From contig CAYGZL010000095.1 of assembly GCA_964354345.1 (NCBI GenBank), positions 1 through 6,202 on the forward strand: a DNA stretch of 6,202 nucleotides, read 5' to 3'. This DNA comes from CAYGZL01 sp964354345 (lineage in GTDB: Bacteria; Chloroflexota; Anaerolineae; Anaerolineales; UBA4823). Both the position numbers and the translations under genes were made by a program. This document shows, in pieces, positions 1-5,749 of the stretch. Within the stretch, counting starts at the first letter, position 1, and each line of letters begins with the position of its first letter. The notes beneath the pieces were generated by a model, which saw only the letters and a list, made by a program, of their open reading frames with translations, ran no database searches and was not told where the DNA came from.

Positions 1-413
1 GTAAAACCGATATCCATTACAGTGATTGTGATATTGTCTTTTCCTGGGCCAATAACCGTGATGCTTTTATCATCGATCGTAATCGAGCTTGACCAGGTGC
101 AACTACCCGCCGGCACCCTCAGGGTATCCCCATCCTGGGCTAGGGCAACCGCGGCCTGGATGTCAGAGCGCGCACAGCTGGGTATATTAATCACATTGCC
201 AGGCGCCGTAGCCAAGAGAACGCGCTCTTCCCCAGGGTTGGTAATCGCTGCTTGAACGATAACCGGCTCATGGCTATCGAGCGCCATCCCATTGCTCGTC
301 AGCATACTCAAAGTAATCAAAAAAACGATCCCCATCACCAAGGGCATCCCCAATACACACCTTACTGGTTGTTTTATCATTGTTGTAGCCCATTTCCTAA
401 GTGATCTCATCAT
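1..413 (-). CDS. Secreted right-handed beta-helix (pectate-lyase-like) protein, N-terminal part
   Basis: Reading the minus strand from ATG at 413 gives 137 codons with no stop before the window edge, so the C-terminal part is missing. The start is fixed by an in-frame TAA three codons upstream; no good Shine-Dalgarno is seen. Residues 1-45 form a typical export signal: basic residues (RSLRKW, then KQPVR) and a hydrophobic run (GIVFLITLSML) ending near NGMA-LDS. ATG at 380 (MIKQPVR) is an alternative start that would give a more standard signal length. After about residue 75 the pattern DIQAAVALAQDGDTLRVPAG, then CTWSSSITI and ITVIGPG, is the usual opening of pectate-lyase-type beta-helix domains (IQAA..A..GDT..vPAG.y). 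The product is probably exported and may bind or cleave polysaccharide, but no catalytic region lies in the window. Domain type is fairly sure; substrate is unknown. Confidence 0.75.
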   Translation of the reverse strand, partial: MMRSLRKWATTMIKQPVRCVLGMPLVMGIVFLITLSMLTSNGMALDSHEPVIVQAAITNPGEERVLLATAPGNVINIPSCARSDIQAAVALAQDGDTLRVPAGSCTWSSSITIDDKSITVIGPGKDNITITVMDIGF

Positions 414-508
414 GTTCGGTTACAGAGCGTTACCCATTTCCCTCGATCAGCTTGATCTCAACTCCCGGTTTGCCTTGCCTCGTCGTATGCCTGGAGGACA
501 TCGTGAGG

Positions 509-954
509 CTATTCCAGTGTCGCCAGTTGATAATAAATAGAGCCCTGCAAGTCTATAATAGACCTTGAATAGCCACCCGCGTGCTTAAGGATTGTATTGC
601 CAGGCGCTCATGAGCGTATAGTAATCATATAGATGGATCGTGTCAATAACAGTGTAGGTTTCTTCCAGCATATAGCCCACCTTTCCGTCCGGGCAGCTGT
701 TGAGCGCAGCTTGGACGGTGCCTCTTGTGTCTGTTGTACCATTGCCATTAACGGCACTGCCGATCGTAGCCCCGGAAGCCTGTCCTTTCGGGAATTCCTC
801 CGGAGATGCCTGCATAACCTCTTTCAATTTCTGGTTCAACGGGGATAATTTCCTCAACCGTCTTCACATCCGCCGCTGTCACCACCTTATATTCGCTGCC
901 CGCCTCAATCCCAGCTTCCTCCGCAACACTGCCCTTAAGTGACGAAAGCCATCT
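509..954 (-). pseudogene. Frameshifted remnant of a second beta-helix (pectate-lyase-like) protein
   Basis: Three minus-strand frames join into one protein-like reading. The first (954 down to about 850) gives GSVAEEAGIEAGSEYKVV and TAADVKTVEEI. The second (about 850 to 607, stop at 585) gives PEEFPKGQASGATIG, NGNGTTDTRGTVQAALNSCP, DGKVGYMLEETYTVIDTI and HLYDYYTL. The third (607 to 509) gives APGNTILKHAGGYSRSIIDL and ends in TAG. Together they match the opening of a beta-helix domain: nGnGttDt...iQaALnsCPdGkV.ylpaGTYt..dTIhL.dyyTLrGaGPGnTIL. The second frame change falls exactly inside the expected TLRGAGPGNT motif, near 605-612, and is a one-base shift. The usual LPAGTY reads MLEETY, a further sign of decay. 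The first segment is assigned less surely, and no start codon or signal peptide is seen. The remnant lies upstream of, and in the same direction as, the beta-helix gene at 1-413, so it may be a decayed paralogue. Confidence 0.6.
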
Positions 955-999
955 TCAAATGGAATATTTTATGCTTTCTTTTCAGGCGATTGCTCCCTT

Positions 1000-1432
1000 C
1001 ATCTGATTGCGAGCAAAACCCTCTCTGCATTCTCATGTTCACTTCCATCTCTAAACTTCAATGTAACAGAAAGGTGGGGACGAATCCATAGGAGAATAGT
1101 CCCCGGGATATCAAGAGAAGGATATGTTTTTCGGGCCTGACAATGGAGATCGAATTTGACAATATCCCCTAACGCTTACGGGCATGTACCTTGGTTATGA
1201 TTCCACATCCATCTTCTGGCAACAGCACCGGCCGATCCTGGGTTTGCGCAGCGACTTTGCCTTTCACCAGGAGCTGCGCTGGGCGGGATCCAGAAAGCAC
1301 CGAGTAGCCAAGTCCATGGGGTTTGCCGGGTACCGCCAGGGGTTGATTCGTGAACAACTCAACGTACTTCGGTTTTGAATATAAAACCCCCACGGGTTGA
1401 GACTTGTTTTTATCCTGACACAATCCTGTCAC
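1000..1432 (-). other. Gene-poor stretch with possible decayed minus-strand coding sequence, family unknown
   Basis: About 500 bases (958-1455) lie between the beta-helix remnant and the regulator gene without a clear gene. On the minus strand, one open frame (1432 to 1169) contains KPHGLGYSVLSGSRPAQLLV and DRPVLLPEDGCGIITKVHAR, and stops with TAG. A second frame (1174 to 1000), entered just there, reads GDIVKFDLHCQARKTYPSLD followed by IPGTILLWIRPHLSVTLKF and RDGSEHENAERVLLAIR before TGA. The abutting frames suggest a gene broken by a frameshift near 1170. I recognise no family or conserved motif. A plus-strand frame at 1184-1378 overlaps the first part and looks about equally coding-like, so the strand is not certain. 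The 5' end would reach into the regulator promoter, which argues against a working gene. Confidence 0.25.
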
Positions 1433-1448
1433 AAAACTATGTTATCCT
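1404..1448 (+). promoter_or_regulatory. Pho-box-like direct repeats and promoter of the regulator-kinase operon
   Basis: Two 7-mers, CTGACAC (1415-1421) and CTGTCAC (1426-1432), are spaced exactly 11 bp start to start, each followed by a 4-base spacer (AATC, AAAA). A weaker copy, TTGTTTT, sits one further 11-bp step upstream (1404-1410). This matches the form of the PhoB box (CTGTCAT-type repeats of 11 bp). Ten bases after the second repeat lies TATCCT (1443-1448), which could be the -10 element, with the repeats replacing the -35 as in activator-dependent promoters. A conventional reading is also possible: CTGACA (1415-1420), 17 bp, TATGTT (1438-1443). The same arrangement recurs before the SIMPL gene. 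Confidence 0.6.
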
Positions 1449-1455
1449 GTAGGAA

Positions 1456-2148
1456 ATGTCCGCTCGTATCCTCGTTGTGGATGACGAACCCGCTGTGACC
1501 GATTTGCTGGCCTACAATTTGCATAAGGCTGGCTACGAGATTCTCCTGGCCGCCGACGGGCGCGAGGCGCTGCGCCTGGCGCGCCAGTCCAACCCGGACC
1601 TGATTTTGCTCGACCTGATGCTTCCCGAAGTGGACGGCCTGGATGTGTGCCGCGAGCTACGCAGGACCAGCGAGGTGCCGGTCATCATGCTCACCGCGCG
1701 GGGCGAGGAAATCGACCGGGTAGTGGGCCTGGAGCTCGGCGCGGATGACTACGTCAGCAAACCCTTCAGCATGCGTGAGTTGCTGGCGCGCATCAAAGCC
1801 GTCCTCCGCCGCTCTCAAGCCGATCGGCTGGCTGGAGAACCAGCCACCATTTTGCGCGGCAAGGGCGGCCTGAGGTTGGATATGGAAAGCCGCATCGTCA
1901 CAATTGGTCAAACCAGCCTCGCGCTTACCCGTCTGGAATTCGATTTGCTGAGCCTGCTCCTGATCAACGCCGGGCGTGTATTGACCCGTGAGCGTCTGCT
2001 CGAACAGGCTTGGGGCTACGATTTCGTCGGTGATACCCGTGCTGTGGATAGCTCCATCAAACGCCTGCGCTCCAAACTGCGCGAGGCTTCTGCCGAGGCC
2101 GACAGCATCGAAGCGGTGCGCGGCGTCGGCTACCGGCTTAACCCGTAG
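1456..2148 (+). CDS. OmpR/PhoB-family two-component response regulator
   Basis: This 230-residue cytoplasmic DNA-binding regulator has the full OmpR/PhoB length. The receiver domain (about 3-118) has the acidic pair D9-D10, the phosphate-accepting D53 in LILLDLMLP, T80 in IMLTAR, and K102 in YVSKPF. The winged-helix domain (about 130-228) has LALTRLEFDLLSLLL, GRVLTRERLLEQAWGYDF, a recognition-helix region RAVDSSIKRLRSKL, and the closing hairpin RGVGYRL. All key residues are present, so it should be functional. The ATG at 1456 is preceded by AGGA only one base away, too close for a normal ribosome site; with the proposed -10 at 1443-1448, transcription would begin almost at the ATG, suggesting a leaderless or near-leaderless message. 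The kinase follows after 4 nt. Its box suggests autoregulation and a PhoB-like specificity, but which signal it answers is not shown by sequence. Confidence 0.95.
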   Translation: MSARILVVDDEPAVTDLLAYNLHKAGYEILLAADGREALRLARQSNPDLILLDLMLPEVDGLDVCRELRRTSEVPVIMLTARGEEIDRVVGLELGADDYVSKPFSMRELLARIKAVLRRSQADRLAGEPATILRGKGGLRLDMESRIVTIGQTSLALTRLEFDLLSLLLINAGRVLTRERLLEQAWGYDFVGDTRAVDSSIKRLRSKLREASAEADSIEAVRGVGYRLNP

Positions 2149-2152
2149 GCCT

Positions 2153-3628
2153 ATGTCTGCTCCCCTCCGCATCCGCCTGTTCTTAAGCTACCTGGCGATC
2201 CTGCTTCTTGGTATGGGGTTGGCTGTTATGCTGGCCTGGCGGTCGGTCGAGGCGCTCTATCTGGACACCCAGCGCGAAAACCTGCTGGCCCAGGCGCAAC
2301 TTGCAGCGGCGGCTCTGCAAGGCCAGCCGATCTCCAACACTCCTGCCGAACCCTATCTCCAAACTACCAATGTCCTGCCAGGAATCCATACTCGCGTGCT
2401 GGGGGAACAAGGCGCGGTGATTGTCAGCCTGCCCCTGGTCGAAGGTACTGCCCCGCTGCAAGCGCCGCCCGTCGAAAACAGCACCAGCATCTCCCCCGCA
2501 GAGCTGCTCATGCGTCCCGAAATTGCCCAGGCTCTGCAAGGCCTGCCAGCCACTGCCATCCGGCGCGTCGCCTCGGCGCAAAACCGGCGTGTTCTGTATG
2601 CTGCAGCGCCTATCCTGACCGAAGACAGCACGGTGATTGGCATGATCTACGTGGCCACACCCCTGCCTGCCACCGGATTGCCCACCAGCCTGTTGCTTAC
2701 CCTGGCCGGAGCCGCCTTTGCGGCTCTTGTGCTGGCCCTGATAGCCGGAACCCTGCTCGCCCGTCGCATCGCCCGACCGGTTGAGGACATCGCTCATGCC
2801 GTCGTGGCGGTCAGCGCCGGGAATTTGAACACCCGCATTCCCACCGAAAGTGGCATCCGCGAGTTGAACGACCTGGGGCAGGCTTTCAATGCGATGACGG
2901 AGAGCCTGCGCCAGTCGAACCAGGCTAAAAACGCCTTTGTGACCGATGTCACCCACGAATTACGCACTCCGCTGACGGTCATCAAGGGTACCATCGAAAC
3001 CCTGGTAGACGGCGCAATGGACGATAATGCCGGACGGGGAGCACTGTTGGCCTCCATGCAGCGCGAAACCGACCGGCTCATCAGGCTGGTCAACGATTTG
3101 CTGGTGCTGACCCGCGCCGATGCCGGTATGCTGAATTTACAAGTCCAGCCGCTCGAGCTGGGCGAAATGGCGCGCTCCCGCTGCGAATATTTTGCCGCGC
3201 TGGCCGCCCATCGCCAGGTGCAGTTCGCGGTGAAAATTGAAGAGTCCACCGGACCGCACTACGTTTTGGCCGATATGGACCGGCTGGCTCAGGTGCTGGA
3301 TAACCTGCTCGATAACGCCATTCGCTATAGCCCGGAAGGCTCCACTGTCATGGTAGAGGTGCGCCAAAGCGGCGGGTCATGCCAATGCTCGGTGAGTGAT
3401 TGCGGGCCGGGCATCCCCGAAAAACACCTGCCGTTTATTTTTGAGCGCTTCTACCGAGCTGACGCCTCTCGCAATCGCCAAACCGGGGGAGCGGGACTGG
3501 GGTTGGCCATTGCCCACGCTTTGATCCTGGCCCAGGGGGGAAGCATCTGGGCTGAAAGTATGCCCGACCATGGGACGACCCTGCGCTTCTCTCTGCCTGC
3601 GAGCGGCAACTGCCTCACAACTGACTAA
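2153..3628 (+). CDS. Membrane sensor histidine kinase (PhoR-like: sensor, HAMP, HisKA, HATPase)
   Basis: The kinase phosphorylates itself and then the regulator encoded just upstream. I choose ATG 2153 (MSAPLRIRLFL), 4 nt after the regulator stop, because it puts the first membrane helix at the N-terminus; the frame is open further upstream but only inside the regulator gene. The protein is 491 residues: TM1 about 9-29; an outside sensor region about 30-175 whose end (RRVLYAAAPILTEDSTVIGM) resembles single-Cache sensors; TM2 about 180-203; HAMP about 204-257 (RRIARPVEDIAHAV); HisKA with phospho-accepting H268 in HELRTPL; N box N388 in NLLDNAIRYSP; G1 box D416 in SDCGPGIP; F box FIFERFYRAD; G2 box GGAGLGLAIA (about 445-453). 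All catalytic motifs are intact. No clear Shine-Dalgarno is seen, so translational coupling to the regulator is likely. The ligand is unknown. Confidence 0.95.
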   Translation: MSAPLRIRLFLSYLAILLLGMGLAVMLAWRSVEALYLDTQRENLLAQAQLAAAALQGQPISNTPAEPYLQTTNVLPGIHTRVLGEQGAVIVSLPLVEGTAPLQAPPVENSTSISPAELLMRPEIAQALQGLPATAIRRVASAQNRRVLYAAAPILTEDSTVIGMIYVATPLPATGLPTSLLLTLAGAAFAALVLALIAGTLLARRIARPVEDIAHAVVAVSAGNLNTRIPTESGIRELNDLGQAFNAMTESLRQSNQAKNAFVTDVTHELRTPLTVIKGTIETLVDGAMDDNAGRGALLASMQRETDRLIRLVNDLLVLTRADAGMLNLQVQPLELGEMARSRCEYFAALAAHRQVQFAVKIEESTGPHYVLADMDRLAQVLDNLLDNAIRYSPEGSTVMVEVRQSGGSCQCSVSDCGPGIPEKHLPFIFERFYRADASRNRQTGGAGLGLAIAHALILAQGGSIWAESMPDHGTTLRFSLPASGNCLTTD

Positions 3629-3671
3629 GAATTGACACCTTCCTGACCGGGTGGGGAACTATGATGATAAT
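3621..3671 (+). promoter_or_regulatory. Pho-box-like direct repeats and promoter of the SIMPL gene
   Basis: Three 7-mers follow each other every 11 bp: CTGACTA (3621-3627, overlapping the kinase stop codon), TTGACAC (3632-3638) and CTGACCG (3643-3649). Exactly 10 nt after the last one is TATGAT (3660-3665), the same spacing as in the regulator promoter. Alternatively CTGACC (3643-3648), 17 bp and GATAAT (3666-3671) make a standard promoter. Either way the SIMPL gene has its own promoter, probably under the regulator encoded upstream; read-through from the kinase is also possible, since no terminator is seen between them. Confidence 0.6.
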
Positions 3672-3681
3672 GATACCCTAC

Positions 3682-3687
3682 AGGAGG
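3682..3687 (+). promoter_or_regulatory. Strong Shine-Dalgarno that sets the SIMPL start
   Basis: AGGAGG lies 5 nt before ATG 3693. It decides the start in favour of MKQIPPF over an in-frame GTG at 3651, which lies inside the proposed promoter and would add 14 residues before the signal peptide. It contrasts with the nearly absent ribosome site of the regulator gene. Confidence 0.85.
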
Positions 3688-3692
3688 TTCCC

Positions 3693-4496
3693 ATGAAACA
3701 AATCCCACCATTCGTCACTGCAATTCTGGCCGCCGTGCTGGTCTTTCTATTGCTCACGGCTGGTTTGCCCGCCTTTTCCGTCCAAACCACTTCCCCAAGT
3801 CCTATGCCCCAGCCACAACCGGTTTGTGACTCGAGCCGCGCTGTGCAAGTCACCGGTACAGCGATGATTAATGTCACCCCCGACCGTGCGCTGATTCAGC
3901 TTGGGGTGCAGTCAAACGGCGCGACGCCCGATGCAGTCCAGCTAACCAACTCGCTCGCCATCCAAAAGGTGATTAAAGTCATGCTCGCGCAAGAGGTCGA
4001 AGCGAAAGACATTGCCACTGACCTGTATGTGATTCAGCCGGTTTATGAAAACTATGACTCGCTGTACATCAAGGGCTATCGCATTAACAACATCGTCGCC
4101 GTCACCCTGCGCGACGTGAAAAAGACCAGCGTTATCCTGACCGCTGCGCTGAGCGCGGGCGCAAATCAGGTCATCAATGTCGAGTTTTATACCAGCGAAC
4201 TGCGAAAATATCGCGACCAGGCGCGTGAACTGGCCATGATAGCAGCCAAAGAAAAAGCGCAAGCCCTGGCTACTACCGCTGGAACAGAGACTGGTTGTGT
4301 CTTGAACATCAACGAGAAAAGTTGGTCGTATTACAACGGGGGATGGTATGGGAGTAACCAAAACCTGTGGACGCAAAATACCATTCAGAACGCGAGCTCA
4401 AGTGGAGGTTCAGGCAGCAGCACAGGCGATGAACCCATCAGTCTGGGACAAATTTCGGTTAAAGCCGAAGTTGGCGTAACCTTTGGACTCAGGTGA
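3693..4496 (+). CDS. Exported SIMPL/DUF541 domain protein
   Basis: This 267-residue protein starts with an N-terminal signal or anchor: K2, a hydrophobic run about 7-25 (FVTAILAAVLVFLLLTAGL), then a Pro/Ser/Gln-rich linker (31-43). From about residue 50 the family features follow: VQVTGTAMINVTPDRALIQL, an NSLAIQKVIKVML helix, KDIATDLYVIQPVYE, the helix RDQARELAMIAAKEKAQALA, and a final strand ISVKAEVGVTFGL. DUF541 proteins (BP26/OMP28 of Brucella is the studied case) sit in the periplasm or envelope and form ring-like oligomers; their exact job is mostly unknown. Unusual here: an aromatic/Asn-rich insert (about 210-234, WSYYNGGWYG) followed by a Gly/Ser linker (235-245), and two cysteines, C45 and C202, that could form a disulphide. 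No lipobox is visible at the signal end. It follows the kinase by 64 nt with its own promoter, so it is probably a target of this two-component system. Confidence 0.9.
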   Translation: MKQIPPFVTAILAAVLVFLLLTAGLPAFSVQTTSPSPMPQPQPVCDSSRAVQVTGTAMINVTPDRALIQLGVQSNGATPDAVQLTNSLAIQKVIKVMLAQEVEAKDIATDLYVIQPVYENYDSLYIKGYRINNIVAVTLRDVKKTSVILTAALSAGANQVINVEFYTSELRKYRDQARELAMIAAKEKAQALATTAGTETGCVLNINEKSWSYYNGGWYGSNQNLWTQNTIQNASSSGGSGSSTGDEPISLGQISVKAEVGVTFGLR

Positions 4497-4975
4497 GGAG
4501 ATATGCCCACAATCTTTTCATCAATCCCTTGCCGGATTGGCTGATATTGAGTTTGTAAACATCGGGCATGGTCAGCGACTTCCAAAATATAAAGTCAACC
4601 GACGGATCAAATGTCTGCATAACCAACGCCATCAGGTTTCCATGCGTGGAGAGAACAATATGCTGCGCCGGATGTTTCTCCAGTAATCGTTGTACTACCG
4701 CGATGCCTCGTTTTTGTGCCATGACATTTGATTCGCCGCCAGGATGCGCGAATGATGGGTTCCGCAATGTTTATCTTTATACCCAGCCTCCCCGCAAGAG
4801 GTGCGATAGTCTGGCATGCGCGGCGAGCCGGACTCGAGTAGATTGCGCTGATGGGATACTCACCCAATAGGTTTGCCACGCGATTGGCGTCCTTACTCCC
4901 TTGGGCCGATAGTGGACGATTATCGTCGGGTGTCCACTCGGCGTGTGCATGACGAACCAAATAGAGTGTGCTCAT
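4489..4975 (-). pseudogene. Broken histidine phosphatase (phosphoglycerate-mutase-like) with internal deletion
   Basis: The first frame begins at ATG 4975 and reads STLYLVRHAHAEWTPDDNRP, LSAQGSKDANRVANLLG and IYSSPARRACQTIAPLAGRL up to about 4770. It carries the catalytic-histidine motif (RHA) and the SSP.RRA.QT phosphate-pocket motif. A second frame (4767 to 4489) goes on with NPSFAHPGGESNVMAQKRG, QHIVLSTHGNLMALV and FWKSLTMPDVYKL, including the second catalytic histidine (THGN). Intact relatives have roughly 35-40 residues between these blocks, including an L-R-E-R-type segment; these are missing, and the frame changes at about 4765-4775. A deletion with frame loss therefore broke the gene. 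The first frame otherwise continues into unrelated residues, ending at 4607. The family acts on phosphate esters or phosphoproteins in the cytoplasm; the substrate here is unknown. Its end overlaps the end of the SIMPL gene by 8 bp, tail to tail, with no terminator seen. Confidence 0.85.
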
Positions 4976-5031
4976 TAAATTTCTGCTTTCTAACAACGCG
5001 GGCATACATTCCAACCGCCTCGGTTTTGAGA

Positions 5032-5292
5032 TCAGGGGTAGCGACCATTAATCGCGAGGGTAGCAATGCGCTCCGTCAGTACCTCGAATATACCATCCCA
5101 ATGGCGGTATGGGTCAGTTCTGCAGAAACGCAAGAAGATCGAGTTTTGCACCGGAACAATGTAGACATACTGCCCGTGTTTTCCAGTTACTTCCACATTC
5201 CCCCACCAAAAATTAAGGTTGTTTTGCCAAAGCCGTGCTTCCGGGTGGCCAGACCAGCCATGATGTAGGTCAGAAAACTTGTAGAGTCGTTG
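5032..5292 (-). pseudogene. C-terminal remnant of a beta-lactamase-family serine hydrolase
   Basis: An open frame of 86 codons between TGA (5293-5295) and TGA (5032-5034) contains LYKFSDLHHGWSGHPEARLW, NFWWGNVEVTGKHGQYVYIV, then VQNSIFLRF and HWDGIFEVLTERIATL. It resembles the last part of penicillin-binding-protein/class C beta-lactamase-like hydrolases: a tryptophan-rich strand, a (K/H)GQYIYV.P segment where the third active-site motif (K/H-x-G) lies (here KHGQ), then a strand and a final helix with W..(L/I)F..L..RI. The N-terminal part with the SxxK serine motif is absent, and no start codon stands at a sensible place, so this is a fragment. A neighbouring frame (5350 to 5187) contains DLLLHYPDWLSLNSDDND and might be the preceding part after a frameshift, but this is not convincing. 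The stop is 57 nt before the phosphatase ATG, so the two may once have been one operon. Confidence 0.55.
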
Positions 5293-5301
5293 TCATCACT
5301 A

Positions 5302-5589
5302 TTAAGAGAAAGCCAGTCGGGGTAGTGTAATAGTAGATCTCGTGCGTCGTAGCCGCAGCGGTAGTTCCGAATACTTCAGCGGCTCAGGTATGCCGCCCAT
5401 GCGCAGGTACTCATTAAGAGCCTGTTGCAGATGGGCTGTCTCGACTGTTGTCAGGCGTGTCAGATCAGGGATGGTGTACCTCTTGAAGCGCAGGAACTCA
5501 ACGAAAGAAAATGGGAAAAGCTCTACCGGCACGTAACGTCCGGTCAGGCGGGTGCCTAGCTCGCGGTTGAGCAGTGAAAATCTCCCGCG
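5302..5589 (-). pseudogene. Fragment of a DUF4143 / AAA_14 family ATPase
   Basis: The minus-strand frame opens after TAA (5590-5592) and runs to TAA (5302-5304), 95 codons. It reads FSLLNRELGTRLTGRYVPV, then ELFPFSFVEFLRFKRY, later LQQALNEYLRMGGIPEPLKY. This matches the middle of DUF4143-containing ATP-binding proteins, where the end of the AAA domain ((S)..LL.rELgt.LtGRy) leads to (E.fPfSF.EFLrf) and (eYl..GGiPE). The P-loop and Walker B part that should precede it is absent, and the C-terminal DUF4143 domain is cut off after about 25 more residues of doubtful match. No start codon or ribosome site fits. It is a remnant on the same strand as the other broken genes here. Related full-length proteins are common in bacteria and archaea, often in variable regions; their role is poorly known. 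Confidence 0.7.
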
Positions 5590-5749
5590 TTATGCCGTCG
5601 TGAATCTCTCTCCTGAATGTTAACCTACCCCTAAGGGTACTGTCCAGTTTTTGGACTCCACAATTGTCATCCATATCCCAAAACAATGTTCCATTACGGT
5701 TGCTCTCGAGTGGTGATTGGCTCTACTGCATGATCTAAATAAAGATCCA
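5590..5749. other. Non-coding gap with two small inverted repeats
   Basis: No protein-like frame is convincing here. Two short perfect inverted repeats are visible: GTCCA/TGGAC with a 5-nt loop (5642-5656), and GATCT/AGATC with a 6-nt loop (5732-5747), the second just after the stop of the minus-strand gene at 5750. Neither has a GC-rich stem followed by a T run, so they are not called terminators. Confidence 0.4.

Noticed and set aside
1137..1161. CTGACA (1137) and TTGACA (1156) as a further Pho-box pair.
   Set aside because: Their distance is 19 bp, not 11 or 22, no matching -10 follows at the shared spacing, and no plus-strand gene starts nearby.
1385..1410. AACCC/GGGTT hairpin (1385-1398) followed by a T-rich stretch, as a possible terminator.
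   Set aside because: The stem has only 5 bp and the T run begins 7 nt later with interruptions. No plus-strand gene ends just before it.
1988..2152. Longer kinase reading from an ATG at 1988 inside the regulator gene.
   Set aside because: It would add 55 residues without any kinase feature ahead of TM1; ATG 2153 gives the standard membrane start and close coupling to the regulator stop.
1657..2172. Long open frames on the minus strand opposite the regulator and kinase genes (also 2183-2956 and 2794-3249).
   Set aside because: These are shadows of the strongly supported plus-strand genes, with no family motifs or ribosome sites.
5187..5350. Minus-strand frame with PDWLSLNSDDNDSTSFLTY, recalling the (WLSLD..DND...F..Y) motif of MalT/LuxR-type ATPase regulators.
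   Set aside because: The match is one short motif, nothing else of that family surrounds it, and its second half overlaps the better supported serine hydrolase frame.
5642..5656. GTCCA/TGGAC inverted repeat as a possible insertion-sequence end.
   Set aside because: There is no partner copy in the window, no target duplication and no transposase fragment beside it.
5732..5747. GATCT/AGATC hairpin after the gene at 5750 as a terminator.
   Set aside because: It has a short AT-rich stem and no T run on the relevant strand.
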